Assembly (NCBI RefSeq): GCF_029784135.1
Contig: NC_073746.1
Coordinates: 183,959,983-184,023,982, forward strand
Direction of reading: 5' to 3'
From: Toxorhynchites rutilus septentrionalis
Taxonomy: Eukaryota; Arthropoda; Insecta; Diptera; Culicidae
Length of the DNA stretch: 64,000 nt
Shown: positions 21,852 through 33,769 of the stretch, piece after piece
Numbering within the stretch: position 1 is the first letter of the stretch
Layout of the letters: each line of letters opens with the position of its first letter
Made by a program: the position numbers and the translations under genes
Notes under the pieces: generated by a model
Told to the model about the DNA's origin: nothing
Database searches by the model: none
Seen by the model: only the letters and a program-made list of their open reading frames with translations

Positions 21852-24800
21852 GTATGGCTGTTGTTTTCGCTGGTTTCATCAATCGTCTGGGTGACGTATA
21901 TTACTTTTTACAATTCACGGGTATTCGGATACTTTGTCACTAAACTTGTGAACCGATTATTCATCAGAGGTGCTTACTTCAAAATAGGTTCACTCAATGT
22001 GAATCCTCTTGCTGGAAAGATTATGTTTCGTGACGTGGTATACATCAACTATGACTACACAGTCCGGGTCCAGGACGGTTATTTCATCTTCCGGTGGTGG
22101 CGATCGTATGTTCCGAAGGATGTGTCGGAGGATTTGTCACATTCCGATACACGGCTCTCAGTTATGTTTAATGGACTCGAGCTTCATGTCTACAATAGAT
22201 CGGACCTTTACGCCAAATTAGAGCGAACTTTTGGATTGAAACCGTCTGTTCTGATTCCAACGGAGAATATGAACGTAGAAGAAATGGCTCGTATCAAGGA
22301 GCAAGTGATGAACTATGAGAATCAACGGCAGAGTGGCGAACAAAATGGAAAAACTAAGAAGCCTCGACCGGAAGCAATGACCGCTACGACTTGGAGGGAT
22401 CTTATTCCAGTGATCAAAATCGACATATGTTCTGGAAGATTTGCCTTTGGTAATCGGCTGACTCCAACAACGTTATCGATTTGTGTCGAAGAAGCCCATT
22501 GTGTTTACAGTACCAAACCGGCTGTTTCTAAACTGGACCATTTCATGCATTTCGTGAAGGCGAAGCTTGAGAATGCCAAAGTTTTGCTAGCTCCAAGCCC
22601 GAAATACACCGGATTTGTTGACGAGCCTCCTCGTTACATGGGAGAAGGATTTGTTGTAATGATGTCCAACAATATGGAGTTATATTTCTACATGGATGAG
22701 GCGGGTGTTGTTCCTGAAGAACCAGTTACATTGACATTAGCTAATGGGGATGTTGTCGAAGCGTCGCCTCCAGTATGGGGCATTGACATAAAATGTGGCA
22801 AAGGCACAGATTTCAGCTATGGTCCGTGGGCGGATCGACAACGAGATCATTTGTTTAGATTTTTCTTCCCTCCAGACTACCAAGCTATGCAGGTAACAAA
22901 GCCACCCAAACCGGGTGATCGACGAGAAATCCAATCATTTGATGTGAGCCTCAGCACATTGAATGAAGCTACAATCGACGTTTTGTTCTCGAAGAACAAA
23001 GAAACTAATGCAGTTCATGTAAATATTGGAGCGGGTTCTTATTTGGAATTAACTCTGCCGTGGATTACCCTGCAAGATGGTTTTAAAACCAAGGTGACGG
23101 GCCAGCTATTACATGTAGAAGCAACCACTAGTTTGCAATATCGTAGTCTGGCAGAATGTGAAACACTACAGTTCAACGTAAAAATTCACTATCCAGTTCG
23201 ATGGAATGATCATCAAGAATGGACAATTAATTTTACTGGTAGCAAGGCAACCGCTTATATTGTCTTTTCTCACAAGGAATTCTTCCAAGATCTCATAGAG
23301 GATTGGGCCTCCAAAGCTAGACCAGATATACTGAGCTTTGTACCTTATACGTGGAAGTTTGGTGTTATCTTGAAGGAGTTTGAAATCATTACCCTCAGCA
23401 ATGAGTACAACTGGATTGACTGCTCCAGCACTAACCAGGAAAACCATCATCTTGCGTTTTGTGGAGATTTATTCGATTTGAGCTTCAGTTTGCCGTTCAA
23501 CGACTTTCTGCCACTAAAAATCCCTATCGTGTTTTGGATACATGGAGAAGGGCTAGATTTGAGTATGTATCTTCCGGAACAATCTAGCGTCAAACCGATT
23601 TTAGTAGGAATGGATGAAAACGCAAGAATTTTGATGCGCGACGGCAGCATAAAAAAGCAGAGCGACTTAATGTCGAAAAAGTGGCGTCGCGTTTGTCAGC
23701 GATCGACTGGTTGGATCGATTGTTGGACGGTCCCCATTGTGGCTCTTTCTATTAAGTATATTTACCACCCGATGCCACCCCTAGGACCGGATCCACAAGC
23801 CGACATCACAACGCCCGAGAAGGAAGAAATTTTGCTCAGCCCAATGCGAATTCCAAAGATGAGAAAATCACCTGCGATAACCTGGAGCAGTGCAGGTCAG
23901 CCGAAATTTGATCCCACTACTTTGCCACCCGATCAGGTGTCCGTTGAGCTTGAAATTGGTTCCTCAATAATGCTCGCATACGGATCTATTTTGAAGAATT
24001 TTATTCACCTGAAAGAGAACATTTTCGGCGAAGATCAAGCTTTTTCGGATATGGAGAAGTCGAATTCAAAGTCCAGTTCTGGTGGTGGAGTTGGTAGTGG
24101 TGCCAAATCTACAAGCTCCAAGGACGATCCAAACAAATCGCTGTCTGAAACAAGTGTCAACATTGACGATAAACCTAAGCGTTTCGATCCACGATTGTAC
24201 CGGCCACTGGAAGTGACAGTAAGCGTTACTATTCATGATTTGCAAGCTCATATAATGAAAAACTGCAATGACAATGACCCACCGTGCCCCGTGGTCCTAA
24301 TTGAACGTTTAGGATTCGAGATGAAGAAACGCTTCCACGAAACCGAACTTCAAGTTCTTGTGAGCCCGTCTTTCCTCATATCATCTGACAACATTATCAG
24401 GCCTTCGAAGGATAAACATCTCAAACAAGGTCACTTGCTTCTTTCAGCGGTTCAAGTCCGTGGTCATGCAATGTTCAGCAACGAAGGACGACAACTCGAG
24501 GAAGAGACTGTTGAGTACGCTTGGTTATTGGAGGTGCAGTTAGGCAAATTGTCTGGCAAAATGACAATACCACAATTATGCAATGTTATAACTGGGCTGG
24601 AAACGTTGGCATTTCTAACAATAGATTCTGAGAATGAACTAAAATCTCCTAAAACCGTTCGGTATTGTCACCATGGTGTTCCAACCAATGTTTGTCCACA
24701 CACCAAAGAAGATTCCAAGTACCGTTGTCCTTCAACGGAAGATATCAAATATCGTATGACCCGAATAGCAGTTGATGCAGTGGATTTTTATTTAATTGAG

Positions 24801-25378
24801 AATGGAACAGCGATGCATACATGGATTTCACCTATTCGAACTGCAACGTGTAATTTGCATGGCCAACAAGTAAAGTCCGGTGTAACGAGTCTGATTCCGA
24901 CGATTCTTCTGCGGCAATTCGTTTCAACGGGAGGACATTTCGTTCACAGTAATGGCAATTCACACAGTAATACTAACACTACGGGAAGTAGTCGCTCTAC
25001 TAAGGCACACATTCATAACAATGCTAAACATGAAGCAGATCGAAAAGATGAGTCTAGCTGCGGAATGAAACAAAAGAAAACAACGGAGCAGCAGCAACAG
25101 CAGGTACCTTACTTGTATCGCCGTGATTCCAAAGATCATAAGAATCCAGACGATCCGTACGGTTCGTTGAACAATCGACGGAACCATGAATCAGATCATT
25201 TTCGACGGGAGAAAGAGGAAATTTATGCTTCAATACATTCAACGAAAAGTATCAACAAAGATATTGATTCAACCGAACCGTGGCTGGAAGTTGGCTCGTT
25301 GTCATTGGGTCCGGTCATCATTGAGGCTGCTTCTGCGCTACCAATTCCGGAGCATTGTTTACATCTGGTGCAACACAA
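21852..25378 (+). CDS. tweek: tweek/BLTP1 coding exon 2 (residues 37-1211)
   Basis: This 3.5-kb exon opens with VWLLFSLVSSIVWVTYITFYNSR, the family's single N-terminal membrane anchor expected to sit in the ER. It is followed by the diagnostic block RVQDGYFIFRWWRSYVPKDV near residue 110, nearly identical to human KIAA1109 (RIQDGFIIFRWW). The rest is beta-rich groove repeat sequence. Disordered inserts include SSGGGVGSGAKSTSSKDD (about residue 775), an Asn/Ser/His-rich stretch and a Gln run before PYLYR (about residue 1115). No frame break is seen. Upstream intron is 54 nt (21798-21851). The donor CAA|GTGAGT leaves two bases of a codon. Identity rests on remembered family sequence but the match is extensive. 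Confidence 0.95.
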
Positions 25379-25442
25379 GTGAGTATACGTGCAATAATCG
25401 TAATGTTCAATGTGAAAATGCAAATCCCACCTCTTACCACAG

Positions 25443-25988
25443 TTATTTGAAACTTCACGACGATCGAGCTAAAAGGTTGTGGTTCCTATGGTCTAACAAC
25501 AGTGATCCAGTGCGGTGCGGATGCGTAGGTGGATGTGCTTTCTTCGGTAGCAACAGAAATGGCCCTCGGTTTTTTAAGCCATCGGCCCAAGATCTTCAGG
25601 AATTCATCAATATCGCGCGCTATCATATTCATCCTAGCACACGTGAATATGGCTTCGGGCAGAGTCTGTTGCATGATGATCAACTAGTGTTTCACACACC
25701 ACCTTACAGTTTACAACCGGTTTCGCTCCAGGAATGCTACGAATACGTTGGTAAACCAAACTTGCGCGCCACGAGGTTTTGCAGTGACTCAAAATCTCCT
25801 CTGCCGTCGAAACATGAATCGATTCTCACACAGAAACAATGCGATATATCACCGAACAATACGTTGATTAGAAACGGAGGCGACAAATCAGGAAAGTCTT
25901 CGCTGGAACGAGTGAAGGAGAAAGACAACGGTTCTCCACTCAGTGGTGACCGCAGTCGAGGCAGAAGATTTTCATATTCCAGTGGAAG
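25443..25988 (+). CDS. tweek: tweek/BLTP1 coding exon 3 (residues 1212-1393)
   Basis: Joined after a 64-nt intron (acceptor TTACCACAG at 25442). The split codon gives Asn and the frame runs NYLKLHDDRAKRLWFLW, then a conserved Cys/Gly motif CGCVGGCAFFG and EYGFGQSLLHDDQLVFHTPP. The final 60 residues are Ser/Lys/Arg-rich and probably disordered. Donor AAG|GTGAGG at 25988/25989 leaves AG of an Arg codon that is completed in the exon at 35710, across a 9.7-kb intron full of retroelements. Confidence 0.92.
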
Positions 25989-26279
25989 GTGAGGCAATAT
26001 TACTATAATATTTTTCTTGACCGGAAATAGTTCGCGAAGGGAACGAGAACAACAGAAATAGCCACGAAGGAAAAAGCGTAATGTCACAACAGCTTACTTT
26101 TTTTAATTCTTTATTTTAGAGTCCTCCTCCTTTATTTATTTTCAGCCTCCTGGTCTTATTCGCCAAATCATTGTACATGAAATTATTACATGAAAATTGA
26201 ACTTCAAATGTCACAAAAATTGAGCACATAAAAGCCTTTTTAAAAACAATTTAACAAGAAAGTTTGACATTTGCTTGCT

Positions 26280-26870
26280 GGACCAGATGGCAAGGTCCTC
26301 GGGTCATGACCCCTGGTCAGTGGAAAGGAAGCCGTGCCGATAAAGATGGCAAAATGTTCTTATTCCTCTTCATCTTGGAGGGAAGGAACAAAGATTTTCT
26401 TGGCTGATCCGTTGTTCAGACGTTAGATCTTGAAGAATAGTTCGGCATCTTTCAAAGAGCAGAAAAGCGCCGCTACTCTGGCTGAATCATCGCTCAAGAT
26501 ATCAACAGCAAGCTAATTTCGTGATCAACCAGCACTCTAAGGATCTTCAGACTTCTTCCGGCGAGGGATGTAGTTTTTGTATAGCTGGACCCTGGTGTTG
26601 GAACCCTGATGTCTGTCGCTGCATAACACCATATAGCCGCTTTTCTGCGCTGAGTATATAAATCTCGCATACTACCTCTGATTCCGTAGAGATTTCGCAG
26701 AACATCATATTTCGGGCAACCACATAGGAAGTGTTCGACGAAGTTGTGAATTTGTCAGTGGTCGCAGAGTAGGCGCAAATGTCCTCTGTTGAATCCGTGT
26801 CCGATCGAGCAGTATTCGGTCCTCAGTCTAGATAGGATTCGTTGTTCTGTCATTCTTTTTACGTCCTTGT
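26280..26870 (-). mobile_element. I-type LINE, 3' end (post-RNase H zinc region and 3' UTR)
   Basis: On the minus strand, about 26860-26525 translates to LSRLRTEYCSIGHGFNRGHL, then HNFVEHFLCGCPKYDVLRNL and DLYTQRRKAAIW. This resembles the Cys/His segment that follows RNase H in I-type LINEs. It ends with about 130 bp that recur at 29141-29280. Sequence to about 26280 may be 3' UTR. Lies in tweek intron 25989-35709. Confidence 0.6.
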
Positions 26871-27560
26871 AGGGTTCTATACTGAATAGAGTTTACCTTC
26901 AATATGCATAATCTTCACTTTTAAATTGAATATGCCTGATGACGAAAGAACCTGGGTTATTGAAATGACATCTGGAGGAGGGAGAAGATTGAACGTTTGA
27001 GAATGCGAGGACGGATACAACGAGCGGATTAAGGAAGCAGAATGCCTAGTCCGATGTTCCGGTGTTAACGAATTGAGAGCCAAAAAGCGGCAAGAATGGA
27101 AAGAATCGTTAGAATACTACTTCGAATCATACCAAATCATCGATCAGAAACTCATGCGAGCCAAGATGCTACATTTTGGAGGACCGCAACACCAGAGAAT
27201 GTTTAAGAGCTTGGAGGAAACCGAGGATATTCCACTGGTGGTGCTACAGAAGCCTTGGTATGATGTAGCAATCGACCGGTCTGGAGTCACAAACAGGATG
27301 TCTTGGAACGTCATAAGCTGCGGAACATGCGGTAGTCTCCAAATGAGCGCTTTGCCCATTATGTTCTCCGGTTACACCAACAATTAATGGAGTGTGGACT
27401 TGAGAAATACTTTTCGGAGGTCATGAGCGGCATTGTGGGGATTCCAGAAAAGAGAGATGAAGCAAGAGATCGCAATCAGATCGAAGTGTGTAAAGTTCAA
27501 AAACAACAAAGGAATTTATTTTTCCAATCAATGGTCAGCGGAACATGCTAGGAGATGGTA
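26871..27560 (+). mobile_element. Gag-like retroelement fragment
   Basis: The + frame 27073-27290 encodes a charged helical stretch (RQEWKESLEYYFESYQIIDQ, then KMLHFGGPQHQRMFKSLEE) resembling the capsid region of Ty3/gypsy-type Gag (the LLhxGGxxxxxIFxxLxE pattern). After a frameshift near 27295 the similarity seems to continue (ERHKLRNM, then YVLRLHQQLMECGLEKYF). No protease or zinc knuckle is visible. Interrupts a minus-strand LINE. Confidence 0.4.
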
Positions 27561-27599
27561 CTTCTAAGCAACTTAAAATCTTTAATTTTTTTCGCTAAT

Positions 27600-28880
27600 A
27601 TATCATGCGGCCAAACATTCAACTACCAGCAGATCACCATCTGAATTAACGCTTGGTCGCCGTACTCGTACAAAGCGGTCAACTGTCTCTTCTGTAACTG
27701 GTTCCGATGAGGCAGTTAGAGATCGTGATATGTTGGAAAAGCAAAAGAGGAAGAATAATGCAGGTAGCCGGCGACGAGCAAGACCTAGCAACATAGAGAT
27801 CGGAGATACAGATACAGCAAAGCGGATGAGAATGGAGGACAAGCTTTGTTCAGAGTTTTCTCCAGTTCCAGTTTTTTCATCGTTGTTAAGAAGAAAGCGA
27901 TGTAACTGCGCATTTGAAGGTTTTACTGAACGATACAGCTGATCCAAAGGATCTGGCTGAAAAATCACATGAGAATGAACAAGTACCAGTGCCGGAGTCA
28001 TGCATAAATAAGGAACCGTTGAACGTGGAAGAGTCAGTGGCAGATGTAGTGAAGAGAATAATATAACAACAAGATTAAAGAGAAATAGAGTTGAGCCAAG
28101 CCGTCTGAAGGACTTTTTTACGTATCGAGATTGATTCGAACCTTGGATTGGAGGAATGACATCTGGATGACAGAGGAAGCAGACAGAGTACTTACAAACC
28201 TGAAAATCGAGCCCTTGACTTTTCTGAGGAACTGCGCTATCTCTGCAAACCACCTTTAGGTCCAAAACGTGTGAAAAGAGTTGGTGATCAACAATTTCAC
28301 GTCCGATGTGAACGGTGTGAACGATTCCGGCTAATCGGTCGGCTGTTTCGTCCCTGATGTTGCTGTTCCGGGGAGCATAGTGTCGGGCAATAGGTACTTC
28401 CTGATGGCCCCATTGATGTTTGGACCAGACAACACCGATGGCATCAATGGCTCTCGCCGATTCGTAGACAACCAAGAGCGTCTTGGAAGACGAAATTTAG
28501 TTGCCTAAAATATGCCGGCCATCTCGGCTGAAAAGACTTGACAGATGGTCCTCTTGAGCTGTCCGAATATCTGATCTCGTGGCGACGGTATTTTCCTGCT
28601 ATGATGGCCTTAAAGGATTCTATCAAACCGGCCGAGCTCGTTCCGGTTCAGAAGTTGTTCCTGATACAACGGCATGGGAACAGTAGAGAACCTTCAGTCG
28701 TTTGCACCAAACCAGGATTGTTTCGCCACCAGGAGGAGGGTGGAATGCACCACCAGGAGGAAGGTGGAATGCGCCATCCGCTGCAGGAACGTATTGCTAA
28801 GAGCAGTCAGGTGGGTCCGCTAGTTTCCGACTAGAAACAGATACGATACGATCGCTGAGTCTAGGATTAGATCGGAAGGT
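27600..28880. other. Unclear retroelement remnant inside tweek intron
   Basis: The long minus frame 28475-27603 (290 codons) is not credible as a whole. Its first third (VPIARHYAPRNSN, then LAGIVHTVHIGREIVDHQLF) has a faint resemblance to Ty3/gypsy RNase H. The + frame 27730-27940 is strongly basic. A 24-bp direct repeat around CACCAGGAGGAGGGTGGAATG occurs at 28728-28775. I cannot identify a family. Confidence 0.3.
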
Positions 28881-29100
28881 GATTATCTATTTTCAGCGCA
28901 GACAATGGCAGCTGGTGTTGATGGCAGGTGCCTTGTTATAGATCGGTGCCAGAGTTTTTGGGAACTTGTCTCCAGTCAACCACGTCAGTTTGAGGCCATC
29001 GGCGAGGCGACTACTGATGATAGCTTTGGCCTTCCGTGGTCGGATCTTTCTGCTGTTGCTTCGGTGCGGATTGGAGATAGTTTTCAAATGATTCAACCGT
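28881..29100 (-). mobile_element. I-type LINE fragment (end of RT)
   Basis: The minus frame 29096-28893 reads KAKAIISSRLADGLKLTWLT followed by LAPIYNKA. This matches the block after the RT palm in I-type LINEs and closely resembles the + strand copy near 54920-55000 (MAKAIINSRLIYGLKLTRLT). It belongs with the minus-strand LINE material at 26280-26870. Confidence 0.65.
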
Positions 29101-29134
29101 GTGGCACAGCTTATATCCCTACTTCTTCGAAATG

Positions 29135-29304
29135 ATGGAGCAGCACTCTAAGGATCTTCAGCCTTCTTCCGGCGAGGGATGTAGTTTTTGTATAGCTGGA
29201 CCCTGGTGTTGGAACCCTGATGTCTGTCGCTGCATAACACCATATAGCCGCTTTTCTGCGTTGAGTATAAAAATCCTCTCTCGGCCACCCACAGGCCGGG
29301 AGCC
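29135..29304 (-). repeat. Second copy of the LINE 3'-terminal ~130-bp segment
   Basis: 29141-29280 repeats 26529-26665 nearly base for base in the same orientation. It abuts the BEL/Pao element and includes the GAGCC duplication (29300-29304). It looks like the left remainder of the LINE copy whose other part resumes at 34219. Confidence 0.75.
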
Positions 29305-29749
29305 TGTTCGCGCCACGTGTAGCGAGCGCTTACGTGTTCTGACATGTCAGGCCAAATAAATTGAAATCCTCCATTTTGTCAGCAACAGAAATTTTCCATT
29401 CACTACCCGAAGCAATTGCTCTCCATTTCATTCCATCGTATCATCCGAAACATGCGAGAGCGAGATGAAATAAGTAGCAACATTACAAACGAACAGCACC
29501 CGAGCGAGCCGAGTCGAGCCGACAGGATAATCACCCCACCAATTTCCGACAAACATAAAAGCAACGCACAACGTGATTCATGATCCCAGTTATTTTCCTA
29601 ACCGCCAACGACAAAGTGATTACCAAATGTTGTGTAATGAGTGAAATATAAAGAGAAAATTTGGACTCCAAAAACTTGTGTTTTTCAATTTCCACAGTGT
29701 GCTTAGTCAGAACCATCCAACCGCAGTTAGCCCGGTTTATGCGCTAACA
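29305..29749 (+). repeat. Left LTR of the BEL/Pao element
   Basis: 445 bp, TGTT...AACA, about 99% identical to 33770-34213. Positions that differ include the C/A in GTCAGG(C/A)CAAAT and an A present only in this copy in CCGAC(A)GGATAA. Confidence 0.92.
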
Positions 29750-29751
29750 TT

Positions 29752-29769
29752 TGGTCCTTCGAACCGGAT
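29752..29769 (+). other. Primer-binding site
   Basis: TGGTCCTTCGAACCGGA directly after the left LTR. It is the complement of a tRNA 3' end (…TTCGAAGGACCA pattern); which tRNA cannot be fixed here. Confidence 0.7.
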
Positions 29770-29807
29770 TGGCTTCTGCTAACCTGTGGAATAAAATTCA
29801 TTCACAA

Positions 29808-30085
29808 GTGTTTTACGTGAAGTGAATTAGTTGAAAAAACATTGCGTAGCAATTGATCAACATATGTGACATCCTCTTGTGGTAGTGTTTCTGCGTGAAA
29901 CTACCCTTCATTCGAGAAAAAAGGTGTTTTGCGTGAAGTGAATAAGTTGAAAGAACATTGCGTAGCAGTTGATCAACTTATTTGAAAATGTCCTGTGGTA
30001 GTGCTTCTGCGTGAAGCTGCCAAACGACGTTTAGGAATAGAGGTGTCGAAAGAACATTGCGTTGCAATTGATCGATATCCTTTTG
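29808..30085 (+). repeat. Imperfect tandem repeat in the BEL leader, period about 116 bp
   Basis: GTGTTTTACGTGAAGTGAAT at 29808 recurs as GTGTTTTGCGTGAAGTGAAT at 29924. The sub-blocks AACATTGCGTAGCA(A/G)TTGATCAAC and GTGGTAGTG(T/C)TTCTGCGTGAA also recur, with a partial third copy (AGAACATTGCGTTGCAATTGATC) near 30050. Confidence 0.75.
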
Positions 30086-30233
30086 CAATTAGTTTTTGTG
30101 AATCTGTGAAAAAATATTGTACCAGTAAGCGTCCCTCGTGGCTTAAACAACGTGAGTTTTTGTGAAAAAGAACATTTGTGGTTCTTTAACGTGAAGAACA
30201 GTGTTACACGATAAACAAACTATACCGTAAAAA

Positions 30234-31943
30234 ATGACGACGCAATATATCCCAAACAAAGCCACCAGTGCTGAAGGCTCTAAGACAGTGCCGACACTTA
30301 CACAGTGTGCAGATGAGTCTGCAAGTTTTATAAGTTTTGTTAATTGGGAGCTCGCTGTCGATTCTGACAGCCAAATACTATTAGCGTCTTTATTTCGTCA
30401 ACGTGAACAAGCGAATCAGAAGATTGTTCGTGTGCAGGATGCTCTTATAACTGCAAGGAACCAAGTCAGTATGGCGCAACTGATAACGTTTTCTAAAAAT
30501 GTCGATTCGGCATACTCGGAGTTCAGTGGTATCCACAGCGAAGTAATTGCGATTATTGCCGATGAAGCGATTCAGATTCAAGAGGAAATCTACATTGACT
30601 TTGAAAGCCGTTTCAATTCAGTGTCAACCACCATCGAGGAACTACTTCAAGCTTATGTCACCGATCCAGGTGGTGTGCAGAAAAACTCAGCAGGTAGTAA
30701 TCAGCTTCCAGTCATAGTACATCAACAAACAAAAATACATTCGAATGAGGTAACAACTGAAGATTTTATACAAAGCATTCAACGTTTGTGGGAGATAGAA
30801 GACGTCGGATTCAGCCCATTACACACAACCGAAAAGGAAAGAACTGAAGAGCTTTTCCAGCGAACACACAGTCTTAATGAAACCGGGAGATTCATCATGC
30901 AACTTCCACTCAGAGAAACCGAAAATGATCTAAGTAGCATCCGTCAACCAGACATCAAGCGTCAGTACTGCAGTTTCATTGATGAATATCTCAATGTTGG
31001 TTATGGTAACAAAATCGATGATGGGCAGGATCCGTCAAGTGTTCAAGTCTATTATCCTCCTCTTCATGCTGCTTTAAAACCTTCTAGTACAACAAATAAG
31101 CTTCGAGTTATGTTTAATGGAACAGCAAAATCATCTCAACATTCTTTAAACGACGTACTGAAGGAAGGTCCCACGATACAGAGCCATATTTTTTCGATGG
31201 TCCTGAGATTTAAAAAACATCGTCGTGCATTTATCACTGACATCAGCAAGATGTATCGACAAATTAATATTGATGAACATCAAACTCGCTTCCAGCGCAT
31301 ATTCTGGCGAAAATTTCCTTCAGAACCATTAAAGGTGTTAGAGCTCACTACTGATGTATTGTCTGGAGCTGAAAGTAACAATGAAGCAGTCCGTTTACAA
31401 GAAGAATTCCAGAAGCTGTTGGCGAAAGAAATCTGCACTACATTCGATGAACTTTCTGTGTGTGGATCAGTTGAATCACTCGGAATATTGTGGGATTCAA
31501 TTCCTAATAGTTTCCGATTCGAAATTGGTGATGCTATCATTGACAAGCTTGTCACTAAGAGGTACGTTTTCTCAGAAATCGCTAGATTATTTGATCCGTT
31601 GGGACTAGTGTCTCCTGTACTAGTACTTGCTAAAATACTGATGCAACGTATTTGGACCTCCGAAATTGATTGGGGCGATAAGTTGGATTCTGACTTGCTT
31701 CGAGAGTGGATTATTTTTAGAGACTCATTGTCGGAGATTGCTGAACTGCGGACGCCTATATGCATGGTTGAATCAAACTCCACTCGTATAGAAATACATG
31801 GATTTGCCGATGCTTCCAATAAGGCATGTGGGGCGTGTGTCTACCTGCGATGTTTTAAGAAGGATGGATCAGTAACAGTTAATTTACTGTGCATCAATTC
31901 TAAAATTGTTCCGATTATCGAGATGACCATTCCCAGAAAATAA
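30234..31943 (+). pseudogene. BEL/Pao polyprotein, Gag start plus deleted RT and RNase H start
   Basis: A 569-codon frame. Residues 1-145 look like the helical start of a BEL Gag. Then, without zinc knuckles or protease, it passes directly into RT (from about residue 165) with the BEL-type blocks ALKPSSTTNKLRVMFNGTAK, SLNDVLKEGPTIQ and ITDISKMYRQI (first catalytic Asp). The segment that should hold the YVDD box is absent: sequence jumps from ELTT to DVLSGAES around residue 380. Another gap follows downstream. The C-terminal part (IEIHGFADASNKACGACVY) is the start of RNase H. A TAA at 31941-31943 ends the frame; the next frame (31971) is in phase. RT activity cannot be encoded by this copy. 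Confidence 0.88.
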
Positions 31944-33710
31944 TTATATGCTGCATTACTTCTGGCTCGATTGGTGGAGAAGGTTTCAGCCGCAATGAAA
32001 CTATCCATTGATGATATTTGGCTGTGGTCAGATAGTCAAATTGTGTTGTACTGGCTGAAGAAGTCGGCTCATAAATTAGAGGCTTTCCAACGCAACAGAG
32101 TTATCGAAATGAATCGCTCAACGAATAATTGCGAAAGGAGACACGTTCGCACAGAATTCAACCCAGTTGATATTGTTTCGCGAAGTCAGTATCCTGTTGA
32201 TCTAAAGAAGAATCGATTGTGGTGGGAAGGACCAGACTTCTTGCACCTTAGGAACTATGATGTTGAAGCAATTCCTGACATTCCTGATGAAGGTCTTCCT
32301 GGAATTAAAGAACATGTTATAGTTGTTACATCTATCTCCACTCAATATTTACCAGTGTTTGAAAAATTCAGCAATTTCCGGAAATTACAAAGAGTCATCG
32401 CTTATGTTCAACGCTTTACTCGAAATTTACGATCAAAACCATCGGAAAGAATCAAAACCCCGTTTGTTATGGTTTCCGAAATGAGACAGTCCTTAGAATG
32501 CATCGTGAAGGTGATTCAAGGAATCGAATTTTCATTTGTGGTGAATAGTATAATCAATGGCGAGACACCAAACAAATTATCTTCACTATGTCCGATCATA
32601 GATGAAAAAGGATTGTTACGAGTTGGTGGTCGTCTTCAAAACTCGACTCTACCTTATGATGCAAAGCATCAATTACTTCTACCGCATGGTCATCCAGTTA
32701 CCGAATCACTACTTCACGCATTACATGTCGGAAATCTCCACATCGGGTCATTAGGACTTATAGCTACGGTTCGCCAGAAATTTTGGTTGACAAGGGCAAG
32801 GTCAGGGATCGTCCGCAGCTGTGTTACCTGTTTTAAAATAAATCCGAAAGACGTTCAGCAATTGATAGGCAGTTTGCCGAAAAATCGTGTGGTTCCAGCT
32901 TTGCCTATCGAATTAACTGGTGTTGACTACGCTGGTCCAATCACTGTGAAGGAAGGGAAACATAAGCCAAAACACGTGAAGGCTTACATCGCGCTATTTG
33001 TATGTCTTACAACAAAGAATATCCATCTAGAACTGGTGACAGATCTGAGCACTGATGCCTTCCTAGCCTCCATGGATCGTTTCGTAAATCGAAGAAGTTT
33101 GGTGAAAACTATTTTTTCCGATAGTGCAACGAATTTCACAGGAGCCGCTCGTGAATTGCATTTCTTGTATTCATTTCTCAAGGACGAATCAACGCAATCA
33201 AGAACTGTCAATTTTCTTCATCCAAAGGAAATCGAATGGAGTTTTATTCCGCCAAGAGCACCGAATTTCGGCGGTCTATGGGAAGCCGGAATAAAAAGTG
33301 TGAAAAATCACCTGAAAAGAACTCTTCAGACCGCTGTTTTAACATTTGAAGAGTTTTACACTATGCTAACCCATATTCAAGCTATACTAAATTCTCGTCC
33401 ATTATATGCTCATTCAGATGATCCAAATGACCCGCTGCTGATAACTCCAGCTCATCTCCAGCAAAGAAAACCGTTGGAACCAGTACCAAGACCTTCTTAT
33501 TTAGACGTCCAATCAAATCGTTTATCTCGTTGGCAATATCTCAACCTGTTACGGGACCAGTTTTGGGAACGATTGCCCAAGGAATATTTGTCCACACTAC
33601 AAACTCGTGTAAAATGGCCAAACAAACTTCCGAACATACAGCCGAACATGATAGTCATCATAGCTGAAAACACAACACCTGCCCAAACATGGAAAATGGG
33701 AAAATCGTAG
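31944..33710 (+). pseudogene. BEL/Pao polyprotein continuation: RNase H end, integrase, C-terminal domain
   Basis: In frame with the upstream piece after its stop. DIWLWSDSQIVLYWLKKSAH is the RNase H region. The integrase follows: a zinc-binding H-H-C-C head (HALHVGNLHIGSLG, then CVTCF), the core with Asp in ELTGVDYAGPI, Asp in TIFSDSATNFTG and Glu in FGGLWEAGIKS, and the terminal domain common in BEL elements (LSRWQYLNLLRDQFWERLPKE). The frame ends at 33710, apparently because of a 1-nt shift near 33700, a short distance before the 3' LTR. Integrase motifs are all present. Confidence 0.9.
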
Positions 33711-33769
33711 CTGTACATCCAGACAACGAGCAGTTAAGAATAATTGAATCACATTTCGCCCCGGGAGAA

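Noticed and set aside
25186..25992. Independent 268-codon ORF overlapping tweek
   Set aside because: Its first part is an out-of-frame shadow of exon 2 and its second part is exon 3; a 64-nt intron resolves both.
27603..28475. 290-codon minus-strand ORF as a host gene
   Set aside because: Hydrophobic and Arg-rich shadow-like translation, no conserved domain throughout, lies between retroelement fragments inside an intron.
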